NCBI RefSeq assembly: GCF_014191255.1
Contig: NZ_JACHWH010000003.1
Span: forward strand, 67,501-131,500
DNA from: Amycolatopsis bartoniae
GTDB lineage: Bacteria; Actinomycetota; Actinomycetes; Mycobacteriales; Pseudonocardiaceae
DNA length: 64,000 bases
Direction of reading: 5' to 3'
This document shows, piece by piece, positions 10,852 through 26,158 of this stretch (positions are counted from its first letter, which is position 1; every line of letters begins with the position of its first letter). The position numbers and the translations under genes are program-made. The notes below the pieces were generated by a model, which was not told where the DNA came from, did no database searches, and was given only the letters and a program-made list of their open reading frames with translations.

Positions 10852-12036
10852 ATGAAGCTGACCGGACTGCTGACGCGCAACACGGAGACTCTCCCGGGGA
10901 TCACCGGCGTCGCCCGGGTGGACCGGCGGACCCGGGAGCTTCTGCGCCGTATCGGACCTGGTGACGTCGTGGTGCTCGACCAGCTCGACCTCGACCGGGC
11001 GACCGCCGACGCGCTCGTCGAGGCCGAGGTCGCCGCGGTGGTCAACGCGTCGCCGTCGATCTCCGGGCGTTTTCCCAACCTCGGGCCGGAAGTCGTGGTC
11101 GGCGCGGGCATCCCGCTGATCGACGGCGTCGGCGGGGAGATCCTGCGCCGCCTCAAGGACGGCACCAAGGTGCGGCTCCACGAAGGCATCGTGTACGTCG
11201 GGGAGCGGCGCATCGCGTCCGGCGCCGAGCAGACCCGCGAGAGCATCGCCGACCAGATGATCGAGGCCAAGGCCGGGATGTCCACCCAGCTGGAAGCCTT
11301 CTCCGCCAACACGATCGAGTTCCTGCGCCGGGAACGCACGCTGATCCTCGACGGCGTCGGCGTGCCCGAGGTGCGCGTGCCGCTGCGGGACCGGCACGTG
11401 CTGGTCGTCGCGCCCGGCAAGGGCCACCTCGCGGACCTCAAGGCGCTCAAGAAGTACATCGCCGAGCACCGGCCCGTGCTGGTCGGCGTGGACGGCGGCG
11501 CCGACGCGCTGCGGGAGCTGAAGTACCAGCCGGACATCATCGTCGGCGACCCGACCGGCGTCGACGCCCAAACCCTCAAGTGCGGGGCCGAGGTCGTCGT
11601 GCCCGCGCAGCCCGACGGGCACGCGCCGGGTGTCACGCGGATCCAGGACCTGGGCATCGGCGCCGTCACCTTCCCCGCGTCCGGCAACGCCGAGGACCTC
11701 GCCCTGCTGCTGGCCGACGCTCACCAGGCGAGCCTGGTCGTCACTGTCGGCTTCCAGGCCACGCTGGCCGAGTTCCTCGACCACGGCCGCTCCGGCTCCA
11801 ACCCGTCCACGTTCCTCACCCGCCTCAAGCTGGGCACGAAACTCGTGGACGGCAAGGCGGTCGCGGCGCTGCACCGCAGCCGCGTCTCGCTCGGCGCGGT
11901 CGTGCTGCTCGTGCTCGCCGCGCTCGTGGTGGTCGCCGTCGCGCTGCTGATGTCCGACGTCGGCAGCGTCTACCTCGACTGGATCCACCACACCTGGCAC
12001 TCGTTCACCAGCTGGCTCAAGGGGCTTTTCGCGTGA
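10852..12036 (+). CDS. steA: SteA, cytokinetic ring/cell separation protein
   Basis: The 394-residue protein matches Rv1697 along its length: an N-terminal RNTETLPGITGVARVDRRT region, a thiamin pyrophosphokinase-like catalytic fold with GVDGGADALRELKYQPDIIVGD, and a single C-terminal transmembrane helix (AVVLLVLAALVVVAVALL). In Corynebacterium, SteA and SteB form a membrane complex that promotes cell separation through the RipA hydrolase. ATG 10852 is preceded by CACTAT at 10839-10844, so the transcript may be nearly leaderless. The stop overlaps the steB start (GTGA), agreeing with production as a pair. Confidence 0.9.
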   Translation: MKLTGLLTRNTETLPGITGVARVDRRTRELLRRIGPGDVVVLDQLDLDRATADALVEAEVAAVVNASPSISGRFPNLGPEVVVGAGIPLIDGVGGEILRRLKDGTKVRLHEGIVYVGERRIASGAEQTRESIADQMIEAKAGMSTQLEAFSANTIEFLRRERTLILDGVGVPEVRVPLRDRHVLVVAPGKGHLADLKALKKYIAEHRPVLVGVDGGADALRELKYQPDIIVGDPTGVDAQTLKCGAEVVVPAQPDGHAPGVTRIQDLGIGAVTFPASGNAEDLALLLADAHQASLVVTVGFQATLAEFLDHGRSGSNPSTFLTRLKLGTKLVDGKAVAALHRSRVSLGAVVLLVLAALVVVAVALLMSDVGSVYLDWIHHTWHSFTSWLKGLFA

Positions 12037-12980
12037 TTTCTCTGCGGTACCACATCGTCTCGATCGCGGCGGTGTTCCTCGCGCTCGCCGTCGGCGTGGT
12101 GCTCGGGTCGACGGCGCTGAGCGGGTCGTTGCTGTCCGGGCTCTCGAACGAGAAGGGCGAGCTCGCCAGCCAGGTGTCCGACCTGCAGGCACAGCGCACC
12201 GACCTGAACGCCCGCCTCGCCGACGCCGACGCGTTCGCCGGGTCGATGGGGCCGAAGGTCGTCGCGGGCGCGCTCGCGCAGCGTTCGGTCGTGCTGGTCA
12301 CCACCGAGGACGCCAAACCCGCCGACCGCGACGCGCTCAAGCAGCTGATCGGCCAGGCCGGGGCCACCGTCACCGGCGAGCTGCAGCTGACCTCGTCCTT
12401 TGTGGACCCGGCGAAGGCGGACCAGCTGCGCCAGCTCGTGACACGTCTGCAGCCGGCCGGTTCGGTGTTCCCGACCGCCGGTGACCCCGGCACGCTCGCC
12501 GGGGCGCTCGTGGGCTCGGTGCTGTTGCTGAACAAGGACACCGCGCGGCCGCAGTCGACCCCCGACGAGCTGGCCGCGGCGATCGGAGGGCTCACCGACG
12601 GCGGTTTCGTCAAGGCCAGCCCCAGCATCGGGCCGGGGCAGCTGGCCGTGGTGCTCACCAGCGGGCAGGCGGACGGTGACGGTGCGGGCGACAAGGCCGC
12701 GACGCTGGCGCGGTTCGCCACGCAGCTGGACCGCTCGGGCGCCGGCACGGTGCTGGCCGGGGACCCCGCGTCGGCCGAGGGCACCGGCGCGGTCGGCGTG
12801 GTGCGGGCCGACACCTCCGCGACCTCGATCCTGTCCACTGTGGACAACGTGAACACGGCGGCCGGGCGCATCGCGACGGTGCTGGCGCTGCGCGAGCAGC
12901 TCGACGGCGCGGTGGGGCGGTACGGGATCGCGGGCAACGCGCAGGCGCCCGCGCCCGGCGTGAACGCCGCCGGGAGCTGA
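12033..12980 (+). CDS. steB: SteB/MctB family protein
   Basis: A 315-residue protein with one N-terminal transmembrane helix (IAAVFLALAVGVVLGSTAL), a short coiled coil (KGELASQVSDLQAQRTDLNARL) and an exported alpha/beta domain with Ala/Gly-rich C-terminus. It is the counterpart of Rv1698, called MctB and reported as needed for copper resistance in mycobacteria, and of SteB, the SteA partner in Corynebacterium. Which activity dominates here cannot be told from sequence; the 4-bp overlap with steA favours the cell-separation role. No outer-membrane beta-barrel signature is evident. Confidence 0.88.
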   Translation: MISLRYHIVSIAAVFLALAVGVVLGSTALSGSLLSGLSNEKGELASQVSDLQAQRTDLNARLADADAFAGSMGPKVVAGALAQRSVVLVTTEDAKPADRDALKQLIGQAGATVTGELQLTSSFVDPAKADQLRQLVTRLQPAGSVFPTAGDPGTLAGALVGSVLLLNKDTARPQSTPDELAAAIGGLTDGGFVKASPSIGPGQLAVVLTSGQADGDGAGDKAATLARFATQLDRSGAGTVLAGDPASAEGTGAVGVVRADTSATSILSTVDNVNTAAGRIATVLALREQLDGAVGRYGIAGNAQAPAPGVNAAGS

Positions 12981-13051
12981 GCGCGGCAGGGCGCGTCACA
13001 CCGCCACTGGCGTCCGGCGCCGGGATCGGAGATCACTAGCGTTCCGGCGCT

Positions 13052-13402
13052 GTGAGCTACCTCTCCGCGCAGGACCGGCGTCAGCGCGCGCACGGCGCCG
13101 TGGACCGCCTGCAGCGCTGCCTGCTCGCGCGGGGCTGGTGGAGCCTCGCGGAGATCTTCGCCATCAACGCGGTGCTGGAGTTCCCCCGGTCGACCCTGCG
13201 GGGCCGCGACGAGATCCGGGAACACCTGTTCGCCCGCGACGTCCGGCTCCCCGCGCTGGAGGCCCGGTTCCGGCACGAGACGGCCGACCCGGACGTGCTG
13301 GTCGTCGAGTGGCTGGCCGGCGACCACCGCTGGGCCGACGTCGTCCGCGTCGGGGCCGGGGGCATCGAGGTCCTGCGTTCCTACGGGCACCCCCTGGCCT
13401 AG
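13052..13402 (+). CDS. Small NTF2/SnoaL-like protein
   Basis: A 116-residue protein with the pattern of the NTF2-like fold: N-terminal helices (AVDRLQRCLLARGWWSLAEIF), AVLEFPRSTLRGRDEIREHL, then strands (ARFRHETADPDVLVVEWLAGDH). Such proteins often act as ester hydrolases, cyclases or binding domains; no catalytic residue can be assigned. The GTG start lies ten bases after TAGCGT (13037-13042). It lies 26 bp before the nuclease-helicase gene on the same strand and may be cotranscribed with it. Confidence 0.65.
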   Translation: MSYLSAQDRRQRAHGAVDRLQRCLLARGWWSLAEIFAINAVLEFPRSTLRGRDEIREHLFARDVRLPALEARFRHETADPDVLVVEWLAGDHRWADVVRVGAGGIEVLRSYGHPLA

Positions 13403-13428
13403 AAAGCGCTCTCTGGCAGGATGCCGCG

Positions 13429-16481
<3,053 letters not shown>

Positions 16482-16485
<4 letters not shown>

Positions 16486-17522
16486 CTCCTGGCTCGTGGC
16501 CGATCCCGCTCCGCGGCGCCCTGCCTGAGCAGGCTCTCGGCGCTGTCCACGATCGTCTCCTCGAGGGGCCGCGCCTGCCAGCCGAGCAGGCGGTGTGCCT
16601 TCCCGGCGTTCGTCTTCTTGACCTTGCCCAGCTCGGAGACGTACGCACGCAGTGCCGGGTCGGCCCGTGCGGCGACGCGCACCACCAGGTTCGGCAGCTG
16701 GCGGGTGGGCACCCGCACGCCCAGGCGGTCCCGTAGCACGCGTGCCAGGTCGGCGATCCACACCGGTTCGCCCGCCAGCGCGAGGAACCGTTCAGCCCGG
16801 GCGGCGGGATCGGTCATCGCCCGCACGTGGAGGTCGGCCAGGTCCCGCACGTCGACCAGGCCGAACGACAGGCGGGGGAGTGCGGGCATTTCCCGCCGCA
16901 GCAGGCGCTGCAGGAGCAGCATCGAGGTCGGCATGCCGGAGCCGAGCAGCGGCCCGAGGATGCCGGCCGGATTGACGACCGCGAGCTCGAGGGACTCACC
17001 GGACACGAACTCCCACGCCGCGCGCTCGGCGAGCGTCTTGGACTTGACGTAGGCGGTCGTGGCCGGGTCGCTGAGATCGGTCCAGTCCTGTTCGGTCAAC
17101 GCCCGGTCGAGCCGGGGGTGACCGTAGCCGATCGCGGCGAAGGACGAAGTCAGCACGACCCGCCGCACGCCCGCGTCCCGGGCGGCACGCAGGACCCGGA
17201 GCGTCCCGTCCCGCGCGGGGACGATCAGGTCGTTCTCGTCAGCGGGCATGGCCGCGGGGTAGGGGGACGCGACGTGCAGGACGTACGCGCAACCCTCCAC
17301 CGCCGCGGCCCAGCCCTCGTCGGAGGTCAGGTCGGCGACCGCGAAACCCAGCGCGTCACCTGGGTCCACCCCGCCCGCCCGCACCATCGCGCGGACCTCC
17401 TGCTCGCGGCCGGCCGAACGCACGGTCGTCCGCACGGGGTGGCCTGCCTGGAGCAACCGCAGCACGCAGTACGCCCCGAGGAAACCGGAACCTCCGGTCA
17501 CCAGCACGGTCTCGCCGCTCAT
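16482..17522 (-). CDS. NAD(P)-dependent epimerase/dihydroflavonol reductase-like protein
   Basis: The 346-residue short-chain dehydrogenase of the extended type has the Rossmann motif VTGGSGFLGAYCVLRLL at the N-terminus, LHVASPYPA, and the catalytic YVKSK (Tyr-x-x-x-Lys) typical of dihydroflavonol 4-reductase and aldehyde reductase relatives. The physiological substrate is unknown; a carbonyl compound is likely. I chose ATG 17522 because the nucleotide-binding motif begins eight residues later and GAGGA lies just upstream; a reading 27 codons longer would run through the operator. It is divergent from a TetR gene, which probably represses it. It converges on, and overlaps, the helicase gene by stop codons only. 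Confidence 0.85.
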
Positions 17523-17548
17523 GGTCCTCACACTCCCGGCTTGATGAA

Positions 17549-17579
17549 ACATCGAAGTCTCATGATGAGACATCAATGT
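17549..17579. promoter_or_regulatory. 31-bp operator palindrome between reductase and TetR genes
   Basis: Half-sites ACATCGAAGTCTCAT and ATGAGACATCAATGT flank a central G at 17564; 13 of 15 positions are symmetric and the core GTCTCAT-G-ATGAGAC is perfect. It lies 27 bp upstream of the reductase start. A third TGTCTCAT half-site occurs at 17612-17619. Confidence 0.75.
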
Positions 17580-17601
17580 ATCGCCGGAGGACGTCGTCGT
17601 C

Positions 17602-17630
17602 AAGACAGCGTTGTCTCATCCTGCTACTCT
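17602..17630 (+). promoter_or_regulatory. Promoter of the TetR gene with overlapping operator
   Basis: AAGACA (17602-17607) as -35, a 17-bp spacer and TACTCT (17625-17630) as -10. An inverted repeat AGACA-N4-TGTCT at 17603-17616 covers the -35 element and shares its TGTCT with the large palindrome nearby. This agrees with autorepression. Confidence 0.6.
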
Positions 17631-17640
17631 GATGTCCACC

Positions 17641-18207
17641 ATGGATTCGTCTGCCAGCAGGAACTCACCGCGTTTCGACCGGGTCTCCGGGGCGATCCTC
17701 GACGCCGCGGCCCGCGTCTTCCACGAGGAGGGCGCCGGGGCGAACCTCGCCGCCGTCGCGTCGGCCGCCGGTGTCAGCCGCGCCACGCTCTACCGTTACT
17801 ACGCCAACCGTGAAGCGCTGCTCGACGCTCTCGTCGCCGACGCGGTCGCCGATGCCGCCCGGCGGCTCGCGGACGCGGGACTCGAGCGCGTGGGCGTCGA
17901 AGAGGCGATCGAGCGGACCGTGCGCGCGCTGGTGTCCGTCGGCGACCGCTACGCCGTGCTCGTCAGTGACCACGCGACCTTGAAAGCCGCCGACGACCAG
18001 CTCGCCGCCACGGTGCAGGAGGTTCTCGCGCGGGGGATCGGAACCGGCGTGCTGCGGCGCGACCTTTCCGCGGGGACCCACTACGTGTTCCTCGCCGGTG
18101 CCGTCCTGAACGCCATCAAGCTCACCCAGGTGCACGGCCTGGGGCTGGAGGAGGCCAGCGCCGTCGCCGCGAGCTTCTTCCTCGACGGCGCCCGGGCACG
18201 CGACTAG
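17641..18207 (+). CDS. TetR family transcriptional regulator
   Basis: A 188-residue regulator with the TetR DNA-binding domain at residues about 15-60: ILDAAARVFHEEGAG, helix-turn-helix NLAAVASAAGVSRATLYRYY and the following NREALLDALVADAV. The C-terminal ligand domain is Ala-rich without a recognisable ligand signature. ATG 17641 lies ten bases after the -10 element, so the leader is very short; ATG 17632 would add three residues. Divergent from the reductase gene across a 31-bp palindrome and a second half-site, it is the likely repressor of both genes. Confidence 0.88.
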   Translation: MDSSASRNSPRFDRVSGAILDAAARVFHEEGAGANLAAVASAAGVSRATLYRYYANREALLDALVADAVADAARRLADAGLERVGVEEAIERTVRALVSVGDRYAVLVSDHATLKAADDQLAATVQEVLARGIGTGVLRRDLSAGTHYVFLAGAVLNAIKLTQVHGLGLEEASAVAASFFLDGARARD

Positions 18208-18218
18208 CCTCCGCCGGC

Positions 18219-19061
18219 TCAGGTTCCCGCGAGTGCCTCGACGACCGGGACCGCCTGCTCCAGGGCCCTGGCGTTGATCGTCACGTAGGAGACGCCGAAC
18301 TCGTCACGGCGGCGCTTCAGCGTGTCGACCGCCGTGCGGGTGTCGCCGGTGAGCACGGAAACGTGCTGGTTGCCCGCGGTCCGCTCGGGGTCGATGCCGA
18401 AGTTGCGCAGCCAGGGGGTGACCGGGCCGTCGCCGACGTGGAACACGTTCACGCTCAGCTCCAGATCGTCGAACCGCGCGCCGGCCGCCTCGCGGACCAC
18501 GCGCAGCTTCTCGCCCAGCTGGGACTCCGACCCGGCGTGCACGGCCAGGATCTCGGCCCGCTCCGCGCCGGTCCGCAGCAGCCGCTCGCCGGTGCCGGCG
18601 ATCATGATCGGCGGGCGGGGACGCTGGACCGGCTGCCACCCCTCGACCTCCCCGAGCAGCCGCTCGACCGTGTCGATCACCGTCCCCACCTGGCGGACCC
18701 GCTCACCGGGGGTGCCCCACGGCAGGCCCAGGATCCGCGCACCGGCGTCCGCGTCCGGCCGTCCCGCGCCGAGGCCGAGCTCGAACCGGCCGTCCGACAA
18801 CTGGTCCAGACCTGACGTCTGCTGTGCGATCTCGCCCGGGGTGTGCAGCGGCACCGCGGTCACGAAGGTGCCCAGCCGCAGCTGTTCCGTGACCGCCGCG
18901 GCGGCACCGAGCGCCGTGAACGACGAGTGGGACCCGACCCCGTCGGGCACGAGCAGGGTCGAAAAACCGAGATCCTCGGCGCGACGGGCGAGCGCGGCCC
19001 ACTCGGCGACCGATCCGCGTGGCACGGCGACCAGTCCGAAGCGGAAAACCCTTGGCGACAC
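18219..19061 (-). CDS. Luciferase-like (LLM class) F420- or flavin-dependent oxidoreductase
   Basis: A 280-residue TIM-barrel oxidoreductase of the luciferase-like class, with RVFRFGLVAVPRG at the N-terminus, LGAAAAVTEQLRLGTFVTA and QLSDGRFELGLGAGRPDAD, typical of actinobacterial F420-dependent family members. The true substrate is unknown. GTG 19061 has AAGGAGA seven bases upstream; a longer reading across the neighbouring gene is spurious. It is divergent from a second LLM gene across a 144-bp region with an inverted repeat. The two proteins are only distantly similar, so this is not a recent duplication. Confidence 0.85.
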   Translation of the reverse strand: MSPRVFRFGLVAVPRGSVAEWAALARRAEDLGFSTLLVPDGVGSHSSFTALGAAAAVTEQLRLGTFVTAVPLHTPGEIAQQTSGLDQLSDGRFELGLGAGRPDADAGARILGLPWGTPGERVRQVGTVIDTVERLLGEVEGWQPVQRPRPPIMIAGTGERLLRTGAERAEILAVHAGSESQLGEKLRVVREAAGARFDDLELSVNVFHVGDGPVTPWLRNFGIDPERTAGNQHVSVLTGDTRTAVDTLKRRRDEFGVSYVTINARALEQAVPVVEALAGT

Positions 19062-19077
19062 GGAACTCTCCTTTGCT

Positions 19078-19107
19078 AGCGTGGTGATCACTCCACTGAA
19101 CCACGCT
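19078..19107. promoter_or_regulatory. Inverted repeat between divergent LLM genes
   Basis: AGCGTGGT (19078-19085) and ACCACGCT (19100-19107) form an 8-bp perfect inverted repeat with a 14-bp spacer; inside it lies the palindrome GTGATCAC (19084-19091). It starts 16 bp upstream of the minus-strand start codon. It probably acts as an operator, with the regulator unidentified. Confidence 0.45.
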
Positions 19108-19205
19108 CCAGGGAAGGACGCCGCAAGACGGAGCGCCCGCGGGAGGCGGGACGAGGAAGGGGCGGCACGACAACCCGTCCTGCTCGAAAACAGGGGAGTT
19201 TCCAC

Positions 19206-20043
19206 ATGTCCGTAGGCCTCGGCCTGCCCATCGCCCGTCCCGAAGCACTGCTCACCTGGGCTCGTCGCGCCGACGAGGGCCCGTTCACCACACTGGGCCT
19301 GCTCGACCGGCTCACGTACGACAACCCGGAACCGCTGGTCACCCTCGCGACGCTCGCCGGGGCGACCAACCGCGTCCGGCTGCAGACGGAGGTGCTGCTC
19401 GCCCCGCTGCGCGAACCCGTCCTGCTCGCCAAGCAGGCCGCGACACTCGACCGGCTTTCCGGCGGCCGGTTCACCCTGGGCCTCGGCGTCGGGGGCCGCG
19501 CCGACGAGTTCGACCTCGTGGGCGCCGACCTGCGCACGCGCGGGCGGCGGCTCGACGAACAGATGAAGATCCTGCGCGACGTCTGGGCCGGAGGGCCGGT
19601 CGGCCCCGCACCCGCGCGCGAAGGCGGTCCCGAGGTGTTGTTCGGCGCTTTCGCCGAAGCGGCTCTCGACCGTGTCGCGCGCTGGGGCGACGGGTTCCTG
19701 TGCGCGGCACCGATCGCCTGGGCAGGACGGCTGTTCGACCACGTCCGCACGTCCTGGGCCGACGCCGGGCGCGCCGGGCAGCCGAAGATGGTGGCACAGG
19801 TCAACGTCGCACTCGGCAGTGAGTCGGCAGTGGACGAAGCGAAGGCGGCGATCCTGGACTACTACCGCTTCGCTGGTGACCTCGCGGCGCAGAACGCCGA
19901 GCGGATGCTCACCACACCCGCCGCGATCCGCCAGGCCGTCGAGGAGTTCACCGCGCTCGGCGCCGACGAGGTGATGCTGTACTGCTGGTCGCCCGTCCCG
20001 GACCAGGTGCACCGCCTCGCGGACGCCGTCGGCGGCAGTCGGG

Positions 20044-20051
<8 letters not shown>
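19206..20051 (+). CDS. Luciferase-like (LLM class) flavin-dependent oxidoreductase
   Basis: A 281-residue protein with the luciferase-like fold: MSVGLGLPIARPEALLTWAR at the start, ATLAGATNRVRLQTEVLLAP, KQAATLDRLSGGRFTLGLGV, and a later GAFAEAALDRVARWGDGFL segment. It is likely a monooxygenase or reductase using F420 or FMN; the cofactor cannot be settled from these motifs. The ATG lies in the 144-bp divergent region facing the other LLM gene. Its 3' end overlaps the convergent aroA stop by eight bases. Confidence 0.85.
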
Positions 20052-23110
<3,059 letters not shown>

Positions 23111-23111
<1 letters not shown>

Positions 23112-23740
23112 TGGCGCCCGGGGAGCACGACTTCGAGGTGGTGTCCTCTCAGGACGTCCACATCGGACACGTCGTGGCGCTGCGGGTGGACGACGTGCGG
23201 ATGCCGGGTGGCTCGCTCGCCAAGCGGGAGGTGGTCGAGCACCTGGGCGCGGTCGCGATCTGCGCGCTCGACGACGACGGCGCGGTGACGCTGATCCACC
23301 AGTACCGGCATCCGCTGGGCCGGCGCATCTGGGAGCTGCCCGCTGGGCTGCTCGACGAGGACGGCGAGGCCCCGGTGGACGCGGCGCGGCGCGAGCTGGT
23401 CGAGGAGGCCGGGATCGAGGCGCGGCGCTGGGAGACGCTGGTCGACGTCGCCGCCTCGCCGGGTTTCACCGACGAGGTCGTGCGCGTGTTCCTCGCCCGC
23501 GACGTGTCCGAAGTGGACCGCGCGGAGCTGGGGCACGACGACGAGGAGGCCGACCTCGTGGTGCACAAGGTGCCGCTCGCCGAGGCCGTGCGGATGGCGC
23601 TGGCCGGGGAGCTGCTCAACGGTGCCACGGTCGCCGGGGTGCTCGCCGCGCACGCGGTGCTCACCGGTGCGGCGCAGACGCGGCCCGCCGACGCGGAGTG
23701 GCGCGACCGGCCGCGGACGTTCGCGAAGCGCTCGCGGTAG
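23111..23740 (+). CDS. NUDIX hydrolase, ADP-ribose pyrophosphatase type
   Basis: The 209-residue protein has a full Nudix box, GEAPVDAARRELVEEAGIE, preceded by the RRIWELPAGLLDEDGE segment that is typical of ADP-ribose pyrophosphatases. It hydrolyses ADP-ribose to AMP and ribose-5-phosphate in its family and corresponds to Rv1700. The start overlaps the pyrG stop by one base. Expected to be cytoplasmic, Mg2+-dependent and dimeric through the N-terminal beta domain. Confidence 0.92.
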
Positions 23741-23779
23741 TCGTTCCGCTACCGCGGCGTCGAGGCTAGGGTGACGCGC

Positions 23780-24706
23780 GTGGCGGAAACCCCGGTGGCA
23801 CAGGTGATCGCGGCCTACCTCGATCACCTGGCGGTCGAGCGGGGGACCGCCCGCAACACGCTGGACAGCTACGCGCGCGACCTGCGCCGCTACGCAGCCC
23901 ACCTGGAGCGCCTCGGCGTCGCCGACTTCCGGCGGATCACCGAGGCCGAGGTGACGGGCTTCGGCGCCGCGCTGCGCGAGGGCGACGACGAGCACCCCCC
24001 GCTCGCCGCGTCCTCCGCCGCGCGGGCGCTCGTCGCCGTGCGCGGGCTGCACCGCTTCGCGCACGTCGACGGGCTGACCGACGACGACCCGGCCCGCGAG
24101 GTCCGCCCGCCCGCCGCGGCGAAGCGGCTGCCCAAGGCGTTGCCGGTGGACGACGTGCTGCGGCTGCTCGACATGCCCGCGGCCGACGGCGAACGCCCGT
24201 TGCGCGACCGTGCGCTGCTCGAACTGCTGTACTCCACCGGCGCCCGGATCTCCGAGGCCGTCGGGCTCGACCTCGACGACGTCGACCGCGGCGAGCGCAC
24301 CGTCCTGCTCGACGGCAAGGGCGGCAAGCAGCGGCTGGTGCCGATCGGCAAGCCCGCCGTGGAAGCGCTGGAGGCGTACCTCGTGCGCGCCCGACCCGTG
24401 CTCGCGGCGCGAGGACACGGGACGGCGGCGCTGTTCCTCAACGCACGCGGCACCCGGCTGTCGCGGCAGAGCGCGTGGCAGGTGCTCAAGACGAACGCCG
24501 AGCGCGCCGGGCTTTCCGCCAGCGTGTCACCCCACACGCTGCGTCACTCCTTCGCCACCCACCTGCTGGAAGGCGGCGCGGACGTGCGGGTGGTCCAGGA
24601 GCTGCTCGGACACGCTTCGGTGACCACGACGCAGGTCTACACCCTGGTCACGGTGAACACTCTCCGTGAGATATATGCTACGGCTCATCCTCGGGCGCTC
24701 GGGTGA
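23780..24706 (+). CDS. xerD: Tyrosine recombinase XerD
   Basis: Site-specific recombinase that resolves chromosome dimers at dif with XerC. The 308-residue protein has the N-terminal core-binding domain ([22 protein letters not shown]) and a catalytic domain with the Arg in [17 protein letters not shown], the His-x-x-Arg box [13 protein letters not shown], the second His in [11 protein letters not shown] and the Tyr nucleophile in VYTLVT. It aligns closely with Rv1701. I favour GTG 23780 over 23771, because TAGGGT at 23767-23772 would be its -10 element for a leaderless message and overlaps the earlier GTG. Confidence 0.93.
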   Translation: MAETPVAQVIAAYLDHLAVERGTARNTLDSYARDLRRYAAHLERLGVADFRRITEAEVTGFGAALREGDDEHPPLAASSAARALVAVRGLHRFAHVDGLTDDDPAREVRPPAAAKRLPKALPVDDVLRLLDMPAADGERPLRDRALLELLYSTGARISEAVGLDLDDVDRGERTVLLDGKGGKQRLVPIGKPAVEALEAYLVRARPVLAARGHGTAALFLNARGTRLSRQSAWQVLKTNAERAGLSASVSPHTLRHSFATHLLEGGADVRVVQELLGHASVTTTQVYTLVTVNTLREIYATAHPRALG

Positions 24707-24731
24707 AGCCGATCGATCTCGGCGAGCCGCT

Positions 24732-24760
24732 TTGGCGACAATCGCCGCGCGCAATAGGCT
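24732..24760 (+). promoter_or_regulatory. Promoter of the parA-scpAB operon
   Basis: TTGGCG (24732-24737), a 17-bp spacer and TAGGCT (24755-24760). The predicted start of transcription near 24767 leaves a leader of about 28 nt that carries GGAG ahead of the ATG at 24795. It lies entirely downstream of the xerD stop. Confidence 0.6.
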
Positions 24761-24794
24761 TCAGCCGACCCGTCGAACGAGGAGTTTTCGCGAT

Positions 24795-25763
24795 ATGTCG
24801 ACAGAGCAGCAGCCGGACAGAACGGTAGCGGCGAAGTCGGCGGCCGCGAACCTCGATCAGCTCAAGATTGCGACAGAGGGAGAGCCCGAGGCTGTGGACA
24901 CGGCCGTGCAGCCCGGCAAGGTGAACGGGAAGCCCCAGGTGGGCCCCACCGGCAGACCGTGGCGGGAGATACCGGACCCGCCGCTGCTGGACAAGCACGG
25001 TCCCGCGACCGTGCTCGCGATGTGCAACCAGAAAGGCGGGGTCGGCAAGACCACCTCGACGATCAACCTCGGCGCGGCGCTGGCCGAGTACGGCCGCCGC
25101 GTGCTGCTCGTGGACTTCGACCCGCAGGGTGCCCTGTCGGTCGGCCTCGGCGTGCAGCCGCACGAGCTGGACCGCACCGTCTACAACGCGATCATGGAAC
25201 GCGCGGTGAAGGCGGACGACGTGCTGCGCCACACCAACGTCGAGGGCATGGACCTGCTGCCGAGCAACATCGACCTGTCGGCCGCCGAGGTGCAGCTCGT
25301 GGCCGAGGTCGGGCGCGAACACACGTTGCTCCGGGTCCTGCAACCGGTGCTGGAGGGCTACGACTATGTTCTGGTCGACTGCCAGCCATCGCTCGGGTTG
25401 CTCACGGTGAACGCCCTCACGGCCGCCGACGGCGTGATCATCCCACTGGAGTGCGAGTTCTTCAGCCTGCGTGGCGTGGCTTTGTTGATCGACACGATCG
25501 AGAAGGTACGCGAACGCTTGAACCCCAAACTGGACATCACCGGCATCCTCGCCACCATGTTCGACCCCAGAACGCTGCACTCGAGAGAGGTCATGGCGCG
25601 GGTCGTGGAGGCGTTCGGCGACACCGTGTTCGACACGGTGATCAACCGGACCGTGCGGTTCCCCGAGACCACCGTGGCCGGGGAACCGATCACCACGTGG
25701 GCTCCCAAGTCCGCCGGTGCCATGGCGTACCGCTCACTGGCCCGCGAGGTGATCGCTCGGTGA
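24795..25763 (+). CDS. ParA/Soj-family ATPase (Rv1708-like)
   Basis: A 322-residue ATPase with an N-terminal disordered lead (about 65 residues) and the deviant Walker A KGGVGKTT at residues 80-87, followed by VLLVDFDPQGALSVGLG, VLVDCQPSLGLLT and a PLECEFFSLRGVALLIDT segment typical of ParA. It is the counterpart of Rv1708, distinct from the origin-proximal ParA, and no parB gene is adjacent. The following gene encodes a ribbon-helix-helix protein, a plausible DNA-binding partner. Start ATG 24795 has GGAG ten bases upstream. The stop overlaps the next start (GTGA). Confidence 0.9.
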   Translation: MSTEQQPDRTVAAKSAAANLDQLKIATEGEPEAVDTAVQPGKVNGKPQVGPTGRPWREIPDPPLLDKHGPATVLAMCNQKGGVGKTTSTINLGAALAEYGRRVLLVDFDPQGALSVGLGVQPHELDRTVYNAIMERAVKADDVLRHTNVEGMDLLPSNIDLSAAEVQLVAEVGREHTLLRVLQPVLEGYDYVLVDCQPSLGLLTVNALTAADGVIIPLECEFFSLRGVALLIDTIEKVRERLNPKLDITGILATMFDPRTLHSREVMARVVEAFGDTVFDTVINRTVRFPETTVAGEPITTWAPKSAGAMAYRSLAREVIAR

Positions 25764-26158
25764 GCAGGCGAGCCTCCCTCCCCGGGGCTTCGGAACTCTT
25801 CCGCCTGACCAGCAGTCCCGCGCTCGAGCCCGTCCCCAGCCCCGCCCCCGCGCCGGAACCCCCGCCGGCCGATCCCCAGCGCGACCAGCTCGGCCGCGCC
25901 GCGACCCGCCGCGGCTCCGGCCGGCAGAAGCACGACTCGAAGATCACGGTGTACGTCTCCGGTGACGAGCTGGTCGCGATGGAGCAGGCGCGGCTCGCGC
26001 TGCGGGCCCAGCACGGCCTGGTCATCGACCGCGGGCGCCTCGTGCGCGAGGCGGTCGCGGTGCTGCTCGCCGACTTCGAGCAGCACGGACCGGACTCGGT
26101 GCTGGTGCAGCGGCTGCGGGAGCACGAATTCGACGGCGAGGAAGCCACCGGGTCGTGA
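25760..26158 (+). CDS. Ribbon-helix-helix DNA-binding protein, putative ParA partner
   Basis: A 132-residue protein. Residues 1 to about 58 are Pro/Ala-rich and basic (GRAATRRGSGRQKHDS). From residue 61 comes a beta strand (KITVYVS), then helix GDELVAMEQARLALRAQHG and helix IDRGRLVREAVAVLLADFEQHG, the layout of the ribbon-helix-helix (CopG/ParG) fold. Plasmid ParA proteins often pair with such small RHH centromere-binding proteins. Here the gene is locked between parA and scpA by GTGA overlaps at both ends. The fold is assigned by pattern; DNA binding and partnership are inference. A homologue in M. tuberculosis at this spot is not known to me. Confidence 0.75.
   Translation: MSRRASLPGASELFRLTSSPALEPVPSPAPAPEPPPADPQRDQLGRAATRRGSGRQKHDSKITVYVSGDELVAMEQARLALRAQHGLVIDRGRLVREAVAVLLADFEQHGPDSVLVQRLREHEFDGEEATGS

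Noticed and set aside
13401..13414. AGAAAGCGCTCTCT, a near-palindromic LacI-type site before the EndoQ-UvrD gene
   Set aside because: It overlaps the upstream stop codon, is short, and no LacI-type gene is nearby; chance is likely.
24795..26158. Origin-type parABS locus
   Set aside because: No parB or parS-like 16-mer is visible and the gene order matches the Rv1708-scpA region, not the origin region.
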